Positions 35,957-49,161 are shown, numbered from the stretch's first letter. The stretch: DNA of 64,000 bases from Topomyia yanbarensis (GCF_030247195.1 NC_080672.1:251693556-251757555), one strand, 5' to 3'. Numbers and translations: made by a program. Notes: generated from the letters alone by a model not told the origin.

Positions 35957-36363
35957 CAGTGAGCACTTTACGCGACATTATAATGTATATATTTCAGCTG
36001 CAAGGGTAGAAATTGAAGGCGTCGCCAACGGTGAAAATTTGGCATGTGATGATACGGGATTAGCTATTTTAGAGACCGCTTGCTATAGTCGGCGAAAATA
36101 CTGGATTGCAAACCTTTGAATTCAGTATCAAACAATCAATCAATCCCTTATCGGATGATCTTCGCTGCAACCGGTTTACCTAATTACATCCTCTGGCACA
36201 AAGTTCATCTATCTGACCGTCTGTTTGTATCGCGGGTCATGAATTGCTCTGATTGTAAACAATTGGGCCACACAACCATCCATTGCAGCAATAAGGACCG
36301 CCGTGGAAAATTCGTTGAAAATCACGTGGATGATATGTGCGATGCTCTATGCTCAACCTATTG
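35957..36363 (+). pseudogene. Non-LTR retrotransposon ORF1 (gag-like) fragment
   Basis: This is the same family as the ORF1 at 62881 onward. Both share GAGCACTTTA, TTTTAGAGACCGCTTGC and GCGGGTCATGAATTGC. The translated part 36116-36364 reads VMNCSDCKQLGHTTIHCSNK, the first zinc knuckle of the CCHC type with all ligands (C-x2-C-x4-H-x4-C). The second knuckle is partly degraded. Upstream sequence carries stops and indels, and the piece has no element ends. ORF1 proteins bind the element RNA. Inactive. Confidence 0.8.
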
Positions 36364-37687
36364 AAGAATTTGCGAGACTCTTTGTGAATTTATTTAATAA
36401 GTCCAAAGAGAGTAACATTGTATATGAAGTATCAAAGTTTTATGTTAGATTGTAAAAGAAATTCAAGTATGATTTTAAAGATAACAAAGCCTCTATTACT
36501 TAATACATCTCTTATAGAATGGAAAATGGTGACATCAGAGAACCCTCGAAAGTTGGCAAACTTTGTGGAGCAATGGTGAACTAGAAAGGTAGTTATATTC
36601 GATAGCCCCTAAGGTAACGACGAAACCTTAGTTCAAGAGGATGGATGTTGGTCGTGACTTCATTCGTGTGATGGTCCGACTCGAGCCAAACCATTAAACG
36701 CTGGATGCACATCTTCGGAGCAGAGTCGGAAAATGTTTTTTTTTCATTTGCCGAAATCAGGCGAAACTGACGAAAGAACGAAGCTTCTTTCCATACCACT
36801 AGCACTTTGCGAAATCGAAAATGAGAAAACGGGCTAGGACAAAGCAAGCATGTAGCAGAGCGTTTTCATTATTCTCTCCGCATGCTCGTTTTCGCTGTAA
36901 GATTCATAATGATATTGGTAACTAACACTAGCAATGATATTTATTTGTCGATGCTCGATTCTGTAGATTTGCGAGCTAATGATGGTATTGTAAGACGGAA
37001 GCCTGATCGGTGTGCATATTTATCATTTTAACTATGTTCTAGTTGCATTATTAGATGCACATTGCATTAATTTCATTTAATGAATGATAATCGCAAATTA
37101 CTGACCATGCATCAAAACGAAATTGCAATTCGGATTGTCATAGGAAAACGAAAGTCGCTGCTGCTGCTACTCGTTTTCATAGAATCGAGAGAGGAGAGGA
37201 CATCGCCTTTATTGTTTTATTTTTTCATGCATTTAGCGACGAAAGAGGCAAGGAAAGGACGCAGATGAATTCTCTGAATTTCGTCGTTCATTGAATAGGT
37301 ATGAGAATTTTAGGCTCTGCTCCGGAGTATTTGGCTCTAGACAGTGGTGTCTGTGCTTGTGGACACGTTCATCACGATATCGAAGACATTGTCTAGGCGT
37401 TCTCCCGATTCACTCCGGACCCGAGAAAGACCATCGAACCTCCCAGTTGGAGATGTTATGGTAAGCCGCGATCTCCCTCATTTGTCCCTCATTTTTCTCT
37501 TCCTAAATTATAAATTTAAATTTACCCCAACTGTCACAGAAGTTCAAACCAAAATTAGAGCCAAAACGATCTGAAGTTCTCATCCACCTTGGAGGATACC
37601 CTACGGGTCCGACGAGGACCCGTCGTCGTCTCGCTGCGTACGGTTTTTGCAGTTCAATACTGTCATAACCGTCGACGAAGTTTTTTT
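36364..37687. other. Low-repeat upstream block, candidate regulatory DNA
   Basis: This stretch has no recognised mobile element and higher G+C around 36600-36900 and 37250-37670. Frames of 62-84 codons on both strands resemble nothing known. Candidate upstream regulatory DNA, by composition only. Confidence 0.3.
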
Positions 37688-37800
37688 AGATTACTGTATT
37701 TTAAGCAGCAAAACTATCTGAGAACGAGTTACAGGTAATGAATACTTCTGTACGAAAAATATAAATACTGAAAAAAATTTGCCATTTTCCAAAAAAAACC
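37688..37800 (-). repeat. Dispersed repeat, inverted copy of 14805-14940
   Basis: It carries CAGCAAAACTATCTGAGAAC followed by GAGTTACAGGTAATGAATAC, the reverse complement of the segment near 14.9 kb. Only this short portion is shared; the flanks on both sides differ. Confidence 0.6.
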
Positions 37801-39049
37801 CAAATTCATGTCAAAAATTTTAATTGTCAAAAATCTATTTTGTTAAATACCTTATATTCTGTCAATAAAAATCTAAAGGGAAAAGAAACATTTTGAATGT
37901 GATTGCATGGCGGAGAACTTATCGATAGAAAGCTTTTCTAACGATAACTTAATACATGTTTTTAAATTTCAGACTAATTGACATACTATAATATTATTAC
38001 AGAATGTGAGTTCAAGCATAATTTCAAATCAAAATGTAAATGCAATAAAATGTTCCAAAATGCGATAGTGTTAATACACTCAGGTTTTTTTACGCTGGGA
38101 TAAGTACGCTTAAAAACAAAATTTAATGCCATTTAACAAACATTTAATGCCTAAAAACCGCGTTAATTAAAAAATTCGCGTAAAAACAAACCTAGTGAAA
38201 TAAAAAAACTGCGTAAAAACATTTTCTTATCGATTTGGTTTCTTTCGCAAAGTTTTAGTACTGTTGAAACCATGAAACTTTGTTCAAAGAACTGTACTTT
38301 TTTATTAATAAATTTCTGAAATATGAAGCGTTTTCCATTGAACCCCGTTTCAAATTCCATTTCAACCACTTTAGTTTGAGATGCATGTAATGATTAGAAC
38401 AAATACGAAATCCGAACAATGGCACAGTTTTGCCACAGATACCATTTGTCTAAAACGCTTTAATGCGGAGTTTTATCTCATTCCTGATGTTCACTGTAAT
38501 TTTTTGGGGAAGGATATCACACCCACCAACTCAGGATTCAGTATTTATTAGTTAGACTAATTATTTATTACAAAACTAAAAATATCTTGTCGATAGCACA
38601 TAGAAACGAACCTAAACCCAAACGAGTTGTATAAATAATATTTTTTTCCTCTATTCGGGAATATTTTTTTCCTAAAAAATCGCTGTTGAAAGCTATAAAA
38701 ATTTGCATTAAAAATTCTTATCTACAAAACAAAACTTTATGCATAAAAAAGGAATCGTTAAGTTACAAGAAAAATATAATAACGATTAATTGGAAATAAA
38801 AAAAGATTAAAAAAAACTCGGTTGAGTGGTTTTATGGCTATCGTGATCACGAAAAAACCATTTTTGGTAAAACGACATTTCGAGATAATCGAGTTTAAAA
38901 TTTTGAGTTCCCACGATTCTTGGCGGACGAAGCGCGCTTGGAAGCGTTATAGCTTTCGATCTATTTCTCGGATCTCTATAAGAAAATCTCAAGGAGTTGT
39001 AGTTTCAGATAAAGTAATAAAAACCTGTTTTAATCTACCTAGAGGTGCA
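37801..39049. other. AT-rich DNA, nothing recognised
   Basis: The region is poor in G+C with A and T runs. No element ends or coding signals were seen. Confidence 0.4.
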
Positions 39050-39780
39050 ATTGTGCCTTTCTCATTTCTCCAAACTATGATTTAATAGCTGGTTCGTACA
39101 ATATAACATTATGGAAATGTCTTTCATTCTTATTACATTTGATAAGTATATGTAAGTATATACACCTTTTTGCATTCATCGCGGAATCGGTTTGAATCGG
39201 AGTTTTCTATGTGATCGCACTCCACAACCCGTAACTCCGGAGCCGGAAGTCGGATGAAGATGGAATTTAATATCAGTTTCCGGGGACGCAACACCCTTCA
39301 TTTGAGACTAAGTTGATTAAATCGGTCTAGCCATTTTCGAGAAACCAATATAACTGTTATTCTGAATTTGGATGCTTTCGGATCCGTCGATGGTGGCCAG
39401 TGTGGCCAAAGAGACTTTGAATGACTATTGGTGAACTAGATCTACAAATTCAACAGTTGTGTTTACATTTTGGAAAAAAATCACCTTTTTACATTCATCG
39501 CAGAATTCGTTGGAATCGGGATTTGCTGCGTGATCGTACGTATCACCCTGTAATTCAGGAACCAGAACTCGGATCCACACAAAATTCAACAGCAGCTGAT
39601 AGACCTTTCATTTAAAATCAAGTTTGTTAAAATCAGTTCAGAAAATTCCGAGAAACCGATGTGGACAAATCAACAAATTTTGTTTTGTAACCATATTCTT
39701 CAACTCGTAATCCGGAACAAGATGTCGGTTGAAACTGGAATTCAATAGCAACCTATGGGAATATTATACCTTTCATTTGA

Positions 39781-40080
39781 AGGGCCGGCGGATAGCGTGG
39801 GTAGTATAGGTAGTACTACCCACTCGAAAATAACCGAGATGGTAATTACCCACTCGAAATTTGGGACATTTTCATCAATTTGAAATCTGCCACGTATGTA
39901 TCTCGGGCACACATTTGAAAATATCGATGCACAACAACTTCATTTACACAAACACACTGCAAGTGATTTATTGTAAATGTAATGCAAGCGTGTGTATTGC
40001 GAAAATGAGACAAATTCCTATTCTATTACCCTCACCCTATGCTTACTACCCACTCGTGCTAAAAGTGTAACGCCGGCCCT
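39781..40080 (+). mobile_element. hAT-like MITE, copy 2, inserted in a dispersed repeat
   Basis: It begins AGGGCCGGCGGATAGCGTGG and ends ACGCCGGCCCT, homologous to 19720-20020 including the TACCCACTCGAAAATAACC words. It interrupts the repeated phrase CTTTCATTTGAA|TCTTAGTTTG, so the empty site can be read from neighbouring units. No clear 8-bp duplication is left; TGAA may be shared. Confidence 0.65.
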
Positions 40081-40150
40081 GAATCTTAGTTTGTAAAAAT
40101 CGGTTCAGCCATCTCCGAGAAACCGATGTGGACATTTTGTTAACAAATCC

Positions 40151-40270
40151 GCACATACACACACGTACATACATACATACATACATACATACATACATAC
40201 ATACATACATACATACATACATACATACATACATACATACACATATACATACACACATACATACACACAG
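40151..40270. repeat. CATA tetranucleotide microsatellite with CA tracts
   Basis: About 120 bp of ACAT/ACAC repeats, part of the tail of the dispersed repeat. The equivalent tail near 41406 has a short CA run instead. Open frames such as MCVCICVCMYVC are repeat artefacts. Confidence 0.9.
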
Positions 40271-41568
40271 ATATTTTGCGATCTCGGCGAACTGAGTCGA
40301 ATGTTATATGAGACTCGGCCTTCCGGGCCTCGGTTAGAAAGTCGGTTTTTGGAGCAATTGCATAACCTTTCTATATGAGAAAGGCCAAAGAATAATATTT
40401 AATTAGCTTAATCAGCATGAGTTCAATGTTATCTTCATGTGATTATAATTTGGAAAGGTTGATGGAATGGATTTGAACGTGTAGGGAATGGGGGTTTAGT
40501 AGAGTGGGAGTGGAGGATGCGTCAGAAATCCTTCATCTTATTTCGGTATACGGGGTGGATGAAGGAAATGCGGACGTGAGGGTGGTCCAAGAGGAGGGGA
40601 GTGATGAAGGAGGGAGGTGTAAGGGCAAGGCGGGGGGGAGGGGCGGCGACGCAATACTCAACTGCATTTTTTGCCTTCCATTTGAGACTTGGTTTGAGAA
40701 AATCGGTTCAGTCGTCACTGAAGAACCGATGTGACTTTAATTGTGGAATATGCCCGGGATTCCGGACTTCCGGAATCGTCGATAGTGGACAATATATTCA
40801 AAGAATGTTTGATTGGCAATCAGTGATCTAGATCTGCGATTAGAAGTAATTTGGTGACCATTTCAATAGTTTTTAGCCTCTGAGGTATAACGATTGTACC
40901 GATTTATATGGGAAATTCCAGTGTATCCTTACTAACACCCCTGTAACTCCGGAAGCAAGAGTCAGACCCAAATGAAATTCAGCAGCAGTCAATGGCATTA
41001 CTGTATCTTTCATTTGAAATCAAGTTTGTAAAAATCGGTAGAGAATTCGTTGGGGAATGGGTGTGATATTAGCTTAGGAACTTGGCGGGTTCCCCGGGGG
41101 TGTCATGAACCGTCATAGGTGGCCAATGTGGTCAAAGCTGCTTTGATTGATCATTAGTGATCCAGACCCGCAAACTAGAGTAATGTTACATCAATTTTAA
41201 TATGTTTTACATCATTTGAACTTCATGGTGGTACCAGTTTATATGGGAATTTGCTGTGTGACCGCACTCTTCAACCCGTAACTCCGAAACCGGAAGTCGG
41301 ATCAACTAAAAATTCAATAGCAGCTTATGGGAGCGTTATACCTTTCAGATGAAACTAAGTTTGCGAAAATCGGTTCAGCCATCTCTGAGAAAATTATGTG
41401 AGTTTAAATGACACACACACACACACACATACACACACATAGACATTTGCCGATCTCGACGAACTGAATCGAATGGTGTATGACACTCGGCCCTCCGGGC
41501 CTCGGTTAAAAAGTCGATTTTTACAGTGATTGCATAGCCTTTCTTTATATGAGAAAGGCAAAACACTT

Positions 41569-44500
41569 ATCATTTTAATATAATATGAGCGCAACTTGAG
41601 ATATACCGTTTTGAAGGGCAAAACTCCCATTTTCTCATATAAAAATCCAATTTTATTGACCAAAATTGAGAAAATCTTCAAACGGTCGTAAAAATTGACC
41701 CTGATCTAGTTTTTCATCATTTCTCATCTACTTCACGAAAAATTATGTTTGAACTCAGAATACTCAAATTGGTTTTTAGTGTTGTGCGCTTGCGATTTTA
41801 TACAGGGTGTTTGGTTCATGGTTAAGAACCTCTCGAGGGATGATTGACTGTCATTTATTTATTAAAAATTTAACAATTATGATTTTTAGTCCATTTCGCG
41901 AAAATCCTAATAGTTAACGTCACCATTTTAATAATTCAAATTTTTAGTCTTGAAGAGTTGCATAATTTGTTGCTTAACATGATACACTTATCTTTTCTTG
42001 TTTTCATGTGTTTGGGTTATTGAACTTGGATATTTCATCTCATATTCACTTATACTAGCTCTTATTGAAAAAGTATGGCACTTATTGTACCTTTTCTTAT
42101 TTTTATTCGAAAGCCAAGAAAATTTTGCATAGAAAAAGGTATAAATACCCTTCAGTTAAGTGAATTAAGTATTCTTTTAGAAGTTAATTAGTTTAAAGTT
42201 AGTGTTATTATTAGCCTTTTCGTTATTTTCTTAAAATAGTAAATAAGAAACAGCATTATTATTATTATGGAATTAATGCATCTCAGCAAGTTCTATAATT
42301 CTTTCTTTGGCTCCATTCAATTATCTTTTTTAGTTTCGAATCAAAATCATTTTTATCACCTCGTTTCATATGCAAAAACAACGATTTCGAATCCCCTACA
42401 TTTTTGATGAGGTCATGCTATGTTAACTATTAAATTGCAGCGAAATGAAAAGCGATAGGGATAAAATGTCAAATAAAAAGTTGTAGAGAATAATAAGGGG
42501 CACCAAATTGACAATAGAGATGATAAATTTAGTCGATTAATAATCAGAATAATTATAAAACTCTCCAAAAAACGCTAATTTTGAGTTATTTTACTAGTAA
42601 AAAGTCATTTAGTACACTTAACTACAAGATATCTGTACATACATCGAAAAGAAATTTTCTCAACTTTCCAATGAAGTCCTGGCAATAACGATATAAAGCA
42701 TATTTTTTAGATTAAAGTCTTTTAAGCACTTGCAGGTCGATTACAGGAAAAATTTAGAAGTGAAATTACAAGGAAACGAGAAGAGATAGGAATATCATGT
42801 TGAAGAACAAATTATAAATCGGCCTCAAACCCATCTTTTGGATAATAGATATTGCTATAATCATAATTCATTATTTTGAGAAAATTAACAAAAACCTCAT
42901 CAAAAACATCAACTTTGAACTACTTTACAACTAAAAGGTAATTAAAACTAATTAACTGAAGGATGTGAGAACACCATTCAATAGAAAAATATCTCACCTT
43001 TCCAATAGAACTAAAAGATTTAAAATAATTAGAAAAAAATTAAAAAATAATTTAAAAATCAAAAATTAAAAAATTTGAAAAAAATTAAAAATTAAAAGAT
43101 AATTTAATTGTCTACAACTTTGTCGAAGACTGCTAGTTAATCCGACTGTGTTAAAAGAAGTAATTAAACTTTTAACGAAGTGGTGTCTGAGTCAGTTTTG
43201 TATGGGCCTAGCAGTGCATGGTACACTAGAATTGAAAAAAAAAAAAATAATGCTTTGAATTGCTCTATTGCACTCTGCTGCGCTTCAAATCCGTCCAACG
43301 AATGGTCCAATAAAGGCGACTATGAAAATGAGGCAGAGAAGCAAGTGCGCGTCTGTGAGTTTATGGCTGCTCTTCGCACGGAGCAAAATTTGGGTGACAA
43401 AGCATCCACTTGAAACAATGCAATAAGAGGGCACTCTAGCTATAAGTGTTGTTTCATGTCACCTGAAAATGAGATCTCGGTTTTCCAGCATTCGTGAGCT
43501 GCGAAGCTAGATGGAATTGCACAGCTGGAGCGTAAACGAAGGAATCGCATAGGAGCAGGGATGAAGTGCAAAAAAGTAGGGCAATTGCTCGGGGGGAAAT
43601 TAACCCTCCCATCGCGGTTCCCTAAATAAGTTTGGTATGTGTGTTCACAATGCTTCCAGCGAACATAACGAATGCTGAGAGTTGATGGTAAACCTTTTTT
43701 CCTGCGATCAGTACTAATCTGAGTGATTGCAACATACAGAATTGGGAAGGGAGTGCAAAGCAGTAAGAACAAAACTGACAGGGATAAAAATTTGTTTACT
43801 TTTCAGATTACGCTATCGAGTGCTAAGGAGCTGTTAATCACGGTTTGATGAGATTATTTCACGCAATAAATAAATAAAGTTGAATACAATGTGCTTTTAT
43901 CGACGATTACCGTATGTTAGAAAATTTCGCCTGTCTCAAATATTCGACTTAAACGTGTCAATTGAAATAGGGGTAATGTAAAACCCATTTACCCCGCTAC
44001 AAAACCTACCGATAACTGAATCTCCACGACTTTTTTTTTTGTTCGCGTGAAACCAAATTATAACAGAACATCTTACTTGGACTCATTAATGGCTTCGATA
44101 TTAATCAAAATCATGATCAATTAGATACTTCTTTAAAATTTTACCATAATTTATATTAATGAAATTACTGAACCGCAACAAATAAATTCATATATTCTAA
44201 TAATATTGTACCAATCACAAAACTTTTTCTGTTTCGATATTTTTGTACCAAATGAAATGAACTAGCCTTAATACTTAAACAGCAGGCAGCTATCCGGATT
44301 ACACCAAATTCTTCCGTTCAAACATGCCTGAAACCCGAGCTACAATCCTTAGCCGCGCCACTATCGGTATTTGCTTTTGCTGCAGACTTTTCACACAACC
44401 CTTTTGTACATCTAATCGGTTTTACCGGTTAAGCGAGTCTAAATAACCAACAAATCTTTTCAAGCGCCGAAGATCAGACCGGTCTGACTCCAATATCTAA

Positions 44501-45645
44501 TGAGAAAAGCGTCGTCAAATGGGTTAGCCTCCCCCTTCATCCGGAATCCAGACAACGGTCAACTAAGTAGAAGATCCCGATTGCTTCTGCCACATCCACG
44601 CTAGAGAGAGTATCACTTTTGATTCCGGTTATTTGTTCAGTGTGGTTCTATTGCAATAAGAAGGAGTGCCTCTATCTAATCAAATTGCTGTTGTTGGACT
44701 TGATAACGAGCCAACGCACGTCGCAATCAAACATATCCACCTTTTCCCTACAAAAGATATCAGAATATTATATAACAACGAAACTGAGACACTTGACACG
44801 ACACTAGAGATAATCATTAAAAGAGTAAAAGCCGCGTGATTTTATAAATTGGTCCGCTCAATCATCACGCCGTCAAGGTGTGCTGGACGAGTGACGAATG
44901 ATATGGAAAATGGCGGATCTTGAAAGCGAACCGCAGCTCCCTATCAACGCAATGTCGTGGGAAATGAATCACAAGCGTACGGCTGTCAGCGGCGATTTGA
45001 AGGCCCGGTTTGTTATCGCCCGCTTTCAATCTAGCAGGCGTGGTTTCCCGTGGTAATTCCTAGGACATTAACTCATCCAAGATGTAGCAGTTGTATAAGG
45101 AAATTTGAGTGAAAACCGATGACAATATATTGAAGGTAGCTTCAACGTGGGTGCTTACGATGATAGGGGCGCTACTGGTCAATGGTTACATTTATGACCA
45201 TTATGGCAGCCGAATATAACTTCGAAACTACTGGTTTGACAGTGAATAACATAGCATAACTATACGTGATTGCACAAACTTGAAATTGCAAATGAAATCA
45301 CTGTCAAAGCTTCGAAAATCCCATCACAAGGAGGTATACTCTATTATCGCTTTCAGAACAAAAGTGTCGAGGTATTGGCGTAGTCAAGGGGGAGTTTTGG
45401 GCGTTTAAGTCCCTCCAAAACAAAATTAATTGAATGTAAGAAAAAAATATTGATAATAACTAATTTACTATAACATTTCAATAATAATTGGCTGATCAGT
45501 ACGTAGAGAACCAATCGTTTTAAGCATAATGAGTACTTTGGGAAAATTGCAGGAATGGGATTTTATAACTGATCTCTCATCCAGGATCCCACAATTGTCA
45601 AATCATATCAATATCGAAAAACAAATACCTGCATGGGCAATTTTT
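41569..45645. other. Upstream intergenic DNA, mixed AT-rich and low-repeat
   Basis: 41569-43180 is very AT-rich, with AAATTAAAAA runs near 43020-43100 and a GTCTACAACTTTG word shared with the Transib-like elements near 43110. From 43180 to 43800 frames of 77 and 110 codons lie on opposite strands without family motifs. 44280-45060 is richer in G+C, with the 12-bp palindrome CAGACCGGTCTG near 44477 and Grainyhead-like TACCGGTT near 44421. A CTCF-like word lies at 45164-45176. Confidence 0.35.
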
Positions 45646-45671
45646 GAGTAACGTAATTTATGAATGGTTCC
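45646..45671. mobile_element. Solo end of the Harbinger-like MITE family
   Basis: GTAACGTAATTTATGAATGG followed by TTCC and then TAA matches the right end of the element at 6005-6264. No partner end or interior is visible, so this is a relic. Confidence 0.65.
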
Positions 45672-47223
45672 TAAAAGAAATTTTCGAAAACAATTATTTG
45701 AGGTCAAGATGTCATAATTTCCAAGCGGCCAACTTTGTATGTTTAGTATCTTCGAAGAGTTTTACACCGTAAAACAGCACACCTAAAACAATTTTGACTT
45801 TAAATCCTCCTAGAAGTAATTATGAAGAATTCATTCTTCAAAAAAATTTAGTTCGAAACTTAATTTTTTCAGAAAATTTTTCGAGAAGTCAAAAAAAAAT
45901 TCTCGGCATTATCACACATATTGACTATTTCTCAGTTGATTTTACATTAAGAGATTGAGCGCTGAAAACGTGGACCCTTAAAATAACTATTTTTTATTTG
46001 TCATTTCATTCATTGAACTTTTATAACTTTGTATGGCGCACATTTTTGCTGAGGTAACAAAGTTATTATCTCGTCCATTTGAAAAGTTATGATCGATTTT
46101 TGTTGAAAAATTTTTTTTAGCTAATCATTTTTAGCTAAATAAGTTCAGATCTTTCAAATGAAATTAAAAGATTGAAAATCCATTTGCAATCTTGGAAGAT
46201 ATATAGCTTTGAAGAAAACCATTTTTGTTTTGAAAATCGCCTGTAACTATGCAAACAAAAGATATAGAAACATCATTGCTTTGGCAAAAATGTGCATTTA
46301 CAAAAGTTCTAATAACCTCTAGAACCAAGTATTTGCGAAAAATTAACACATAAAATGATATTAATAGAAAACCAATTTTTCAAAAGCCAGAGAAAGCTAT
46401 ATAGTCTCTTCTGAAAAGTTGCTGCAATTTGATTGAATTATAACTTTGTAGAACTTTATGTAGCTGAATTTTATATATCTAAAAAGTTGATACTTTGAAT
46501 ACTCTAACCATAAGTACCACCCTAATTCAACTAATATAAAAAAACGACGAGAAAGAATGTTTGCCAAAGATACTATTCAATTTTATTTTGACTTTCTCTG
46601 ATTGTGTCTAAATCAATGATTTGAACTATTTGGTCACTTTACAAGAGTTTTGAAGGATACATTATTGAGGTTTCTTCCGTACACTATAAGAGAAAGCTAA
46701 ACGTTGTGTTTCTATTTCGACCGTCAGCAGCAGTGATGCTATGAAAATTTAAATTTTCATCAGTTTTCAGAGCATCAGTCGATTTTGTTTAATAACTTTT
46801 TCGACGTGCTTCAAAGCGTTTCGCAGTTTTCGAGACTTTGTTTCCTTGTTCAACATCCTAAGAAAATCACAAATCGATTTATTTTTAGGATGGCTCTTGG
46901 AAGAATTATTTTGTATAAATTGATTTCCCCATACGAAATCCCATGTAAACTTTAAACCGTGTGCGCAAAAATATATTTTTACCGATAGTTATTCTTGGAA
47001 TCAAATGGAATTCAGAAAGTTGCTCGGAGCAAAATTTTATTAATTTTTTTTTATATAACTTCGTCCCAATTTATTATTCAGGGTATTGAAATATTAAAGG
47101 CTATTTATGAAAGAAAACCTTTAAAAAAGTTATGATACTACTGTAAATTATAAATCTTATCTACTGTTTTTAAACTATGAAATATACATTTTGTTCAAGT
47201 CATAATTTTCTAATGTTTGCAAT
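45672..47223. other. AT-rich intergenic DNA, nothing recognised
   Basis: No element ends or coding signals were seen. The sequence may be very old repeat DNA. Confidence 0.35.
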
Positions 47224-47237
47224 AAAAAGTTATTTTG

Positions 47238-47404
47238 GTGGTAGAGATAGCGTAGTTGGAAACTTGATTGCTTTGTATGCAGCTCACCTGGGTTCAATTC
47301 CCAACCCTGCACATAGGGTTAGAGATTTTCCTAAAGAGATTTCTCTAACCCGACAAAGAGGCGAATGACACTAAGGTTAAAGCCTCTACAATCACAAAAA
47401 AAAG
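47238..47404 (+). repeat. tRNA-derived SINE, full copy with 14-bp target duplication
   Basis: It is flanked by AAAAAGTTATTTTG at 47224-47237 and 47405-47418. Box A-like TAGCGTAGTTGG (47249-47260) and box B-like GGTTCAATTCCC give a polymerase III promoter of tRNA origin. The body has a perfect 10-bp hairpin, GGGTTAGAGA...TCTCTAACCC, and a GCGAATGACACTAAGG tail ending in A-rich sequence. It encodes nothing and would rely on a LINE for movement. Confidence 0.85.
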
Positions 47405-48185
47405 AAAAAGTTATTTTGAAGAAAAATGAACTTAAGAAAATTTCTAGAATATTCTTACAGCTTAATATGCTCCGTACATGTAAACATTCTCAACAGCTTT
47501 GCTAAATACAAGGATCACTTCGAAGTTTTTCAACCTTCCAATATAACAGTTTTGGAATAATGTCATTTTGACTGTCAGGAAAGTCTTCGAATATTTATTA
47601 CATTTACTTTAAAAGCGTAATTTTTTTACTGTAACTTATTACAAAAGTATGTTATCTATGGAGTTTTGAAAGTTGCCCCATATTAAATCCGCATGTTTAT
47701 ACATAGATTCAATATTATATCATAGTTATACGAAATTCTAACATTTTTAAAAAATCGCTGATTTTTATCAAAACCCTCTTCAAACCGAACTTTTTTCTTA
47801 CGCCACTGTGTTCAAATATCTCAGCCAAGAATCTATCCACTGGGTTCATGGGTCTTACCCTTACTGTGTCAAGCAAATTTCTGACACAGTGAACGTGGGA
47901 TCAAAATGATGGTCATGTCCCTAATGCACATTTTGTTGCCAATGTGTTTATTTAACTATTTATATATAATTTATTATTTACGATCAATATCAACACAAGC
48001 ACAGCGTGGTCCGAATGTTCATTTTTTAATATATTTAAAAAGTCAGGTTGTATTCTGCAACGTGGAGTGTGAAAGTCAAACTGGGATGATACTCTGTTAA
48101 AAATCCGCTGCAAAGCAATGACGGCACCGTTAACTTTATAGTTAGTCCTACAAAGAGGTAATCGGAGTAAAATATTATTATGAAG

Positions 48186-48585
48186 GGCTTAAACTGGACA
48201 TATTGAGTATTTGGCAGCACTGTAAACAAAAATAACTATTTTTTTTAGATTCCCTTACCCATTTCCTACAAAATGCATCTAACCGATTTTCTTTAGACCA
48301 AATGAAGCCAAAGATATGAATAAAAGTTAATAATTGCTTTTTCTATGGAAAATTTTCCATGCACGATTATGACACACCATACAATTTTTGTCATCGATAC
48401 ACATCTATGACACGTGCGAGTGCGACTTTTGTTTACATTTATAGTAAAAACTCGCAACATAGTCAACCGATCTTCGTAATATTTGAAAGATTGATACGGA
48501 ATAGATATTCACCCTCAAACTTTTAAAATCGTTTTTCTCGAAATGTGCTAAATGGCGCTTGTCATAAGATAGCACAACAGCGGCG
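48186..48585 (+). mobile_element. CGTCGCTG-type MITE, copy 3 (5' truncated)
   Basis: This keeps roughly the right half of the family, from the AAACTGGA...TTTGGCA landmark to the terminal AGCACAACAGCGGCG, in the orientation of copy 1. The left end is missing, so there is no target duplication. It sits among remains of a decayed non-LTR retrotransposon. Confidence 0.75.
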
Positions 48586-48630
48586 AGCTGGTGAGGGTTG
48601 TTCCGAGGCAATCGTCGAAGATCAAGCCGG

Positions 48631-48785
48631 GGAGGGCGTAGCGTAGTTGGTAAATCGATTGCCTTGTACGCAGCGCACCTGAGTTCGAGTCCCGACCCCG
48701 TACATCGGGTTAGAAATTTTTCACAAGAGATTTTTCTAACCCGAAGAGGCGAATGACCTTATGGTTAAAACCTCTATAATCGAAA
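48631..48785 (+). repeat. tRNA-derived SINE, copy 3
   Basis: Same family as 47238-47404, with better promoter boxes: TAGCGTAGTTGG and GAGTTCGAGTCCC. The body hairpin is GGGTTAGAAA...TTTCTAACCC. The tail reads GCGAATGACCTTATGG...CTCTATAATCG and is followed by A-rich bases. No target duplication is evident. It lies in the decayed retrotransposon relic. Confidence 0.8.
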
Positions 48786-48981
48786 TAAAAAACTTCAAAC
48801 AGTAAACAACTGAAAAGTGCTTATATATTCGCATTACGAACCCCAAACAGCGTGATCCCTTAGCGACAATACAGCTGATATGTTGCTTAAAAGTTTTTTC
48901 CTCATCGAGAAAAACTCTAAAACATTTGACACAATTCGCTCTGTCAATTGTGGATAGACAGTATTCGAATCGAATTGGCAT
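48736..48981 (-). pseudogene. Reverse transcriptase C-terminal (thumb) fragment, Jockey-like
   Basis: The minus-strand frame contains FRVFLDEEKTFKQHISCIV followed by a KGSRCLGFVMRIYKHF-like stretch. This matches the usual non-LTR pattern: LGV-x-LD-x2-L-x-F, then H-I, then KA-x-R-x-LGF-x-R. It belongs with the fragments at 50167-50434, 50584-50900 and 53170-53540. The last roughly 50 codons (to 48736) overlap the end of SINE copy 3. Inactive. Confidence 0.65.
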
Positions 48982-49161
48982 TTTTTTCCTCCAGAACGTA
49001 ATGACCGTGCATTACTTAGGATTTAGGGTAATTCAGTTGATTTCGCACCATTCCACAAAGTATACCAATTGACGTCGAAAGAAAATTCTGTGCTATAGCT
49101 TTAGGTCATAAGCGAATGACAACCGTGACCCTTCTAAACAAAATATGCAGATATGTCATAT

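Larger units (their letters stand above)
39050..41568. repeat. Mosquito-type dispersed repeat, two tandem partial units
   Basis: It opens with GTGCCTTTCTCAT and closes with ATGAGAAAGGCAAAA, inverted relative to each other. The words CGTAACTCCGGAGCCGGAAG, CTTTCATTTGAAAC and AAAATCGGTTCAGCCATCTC recur in diverged form near 39230, 39550, 39700, 40950 and 41280. Two copies of the tail (CGGGCCTCGGTTA...TGCATA.CCTTTCT) end near 40391 and 41568. I recall this repeat as abundant in Aedes-type genomes. It contains a hAT-like insertion and a microsatellite. Confidence 0.65.

Noticed and set aside
40046..40258. Cys/Val/Tyr-rich minus-strand peptide
   Set aside because: It is simply the translation of the CATA/CA microsatellite.
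48631..48705. A functional tRNA gene
   Set aside because: It has box A and box B words, but the acceptor and anticodon arms do not pair as a tRNA, and the sequence continues into a SINE body shared with another copy.
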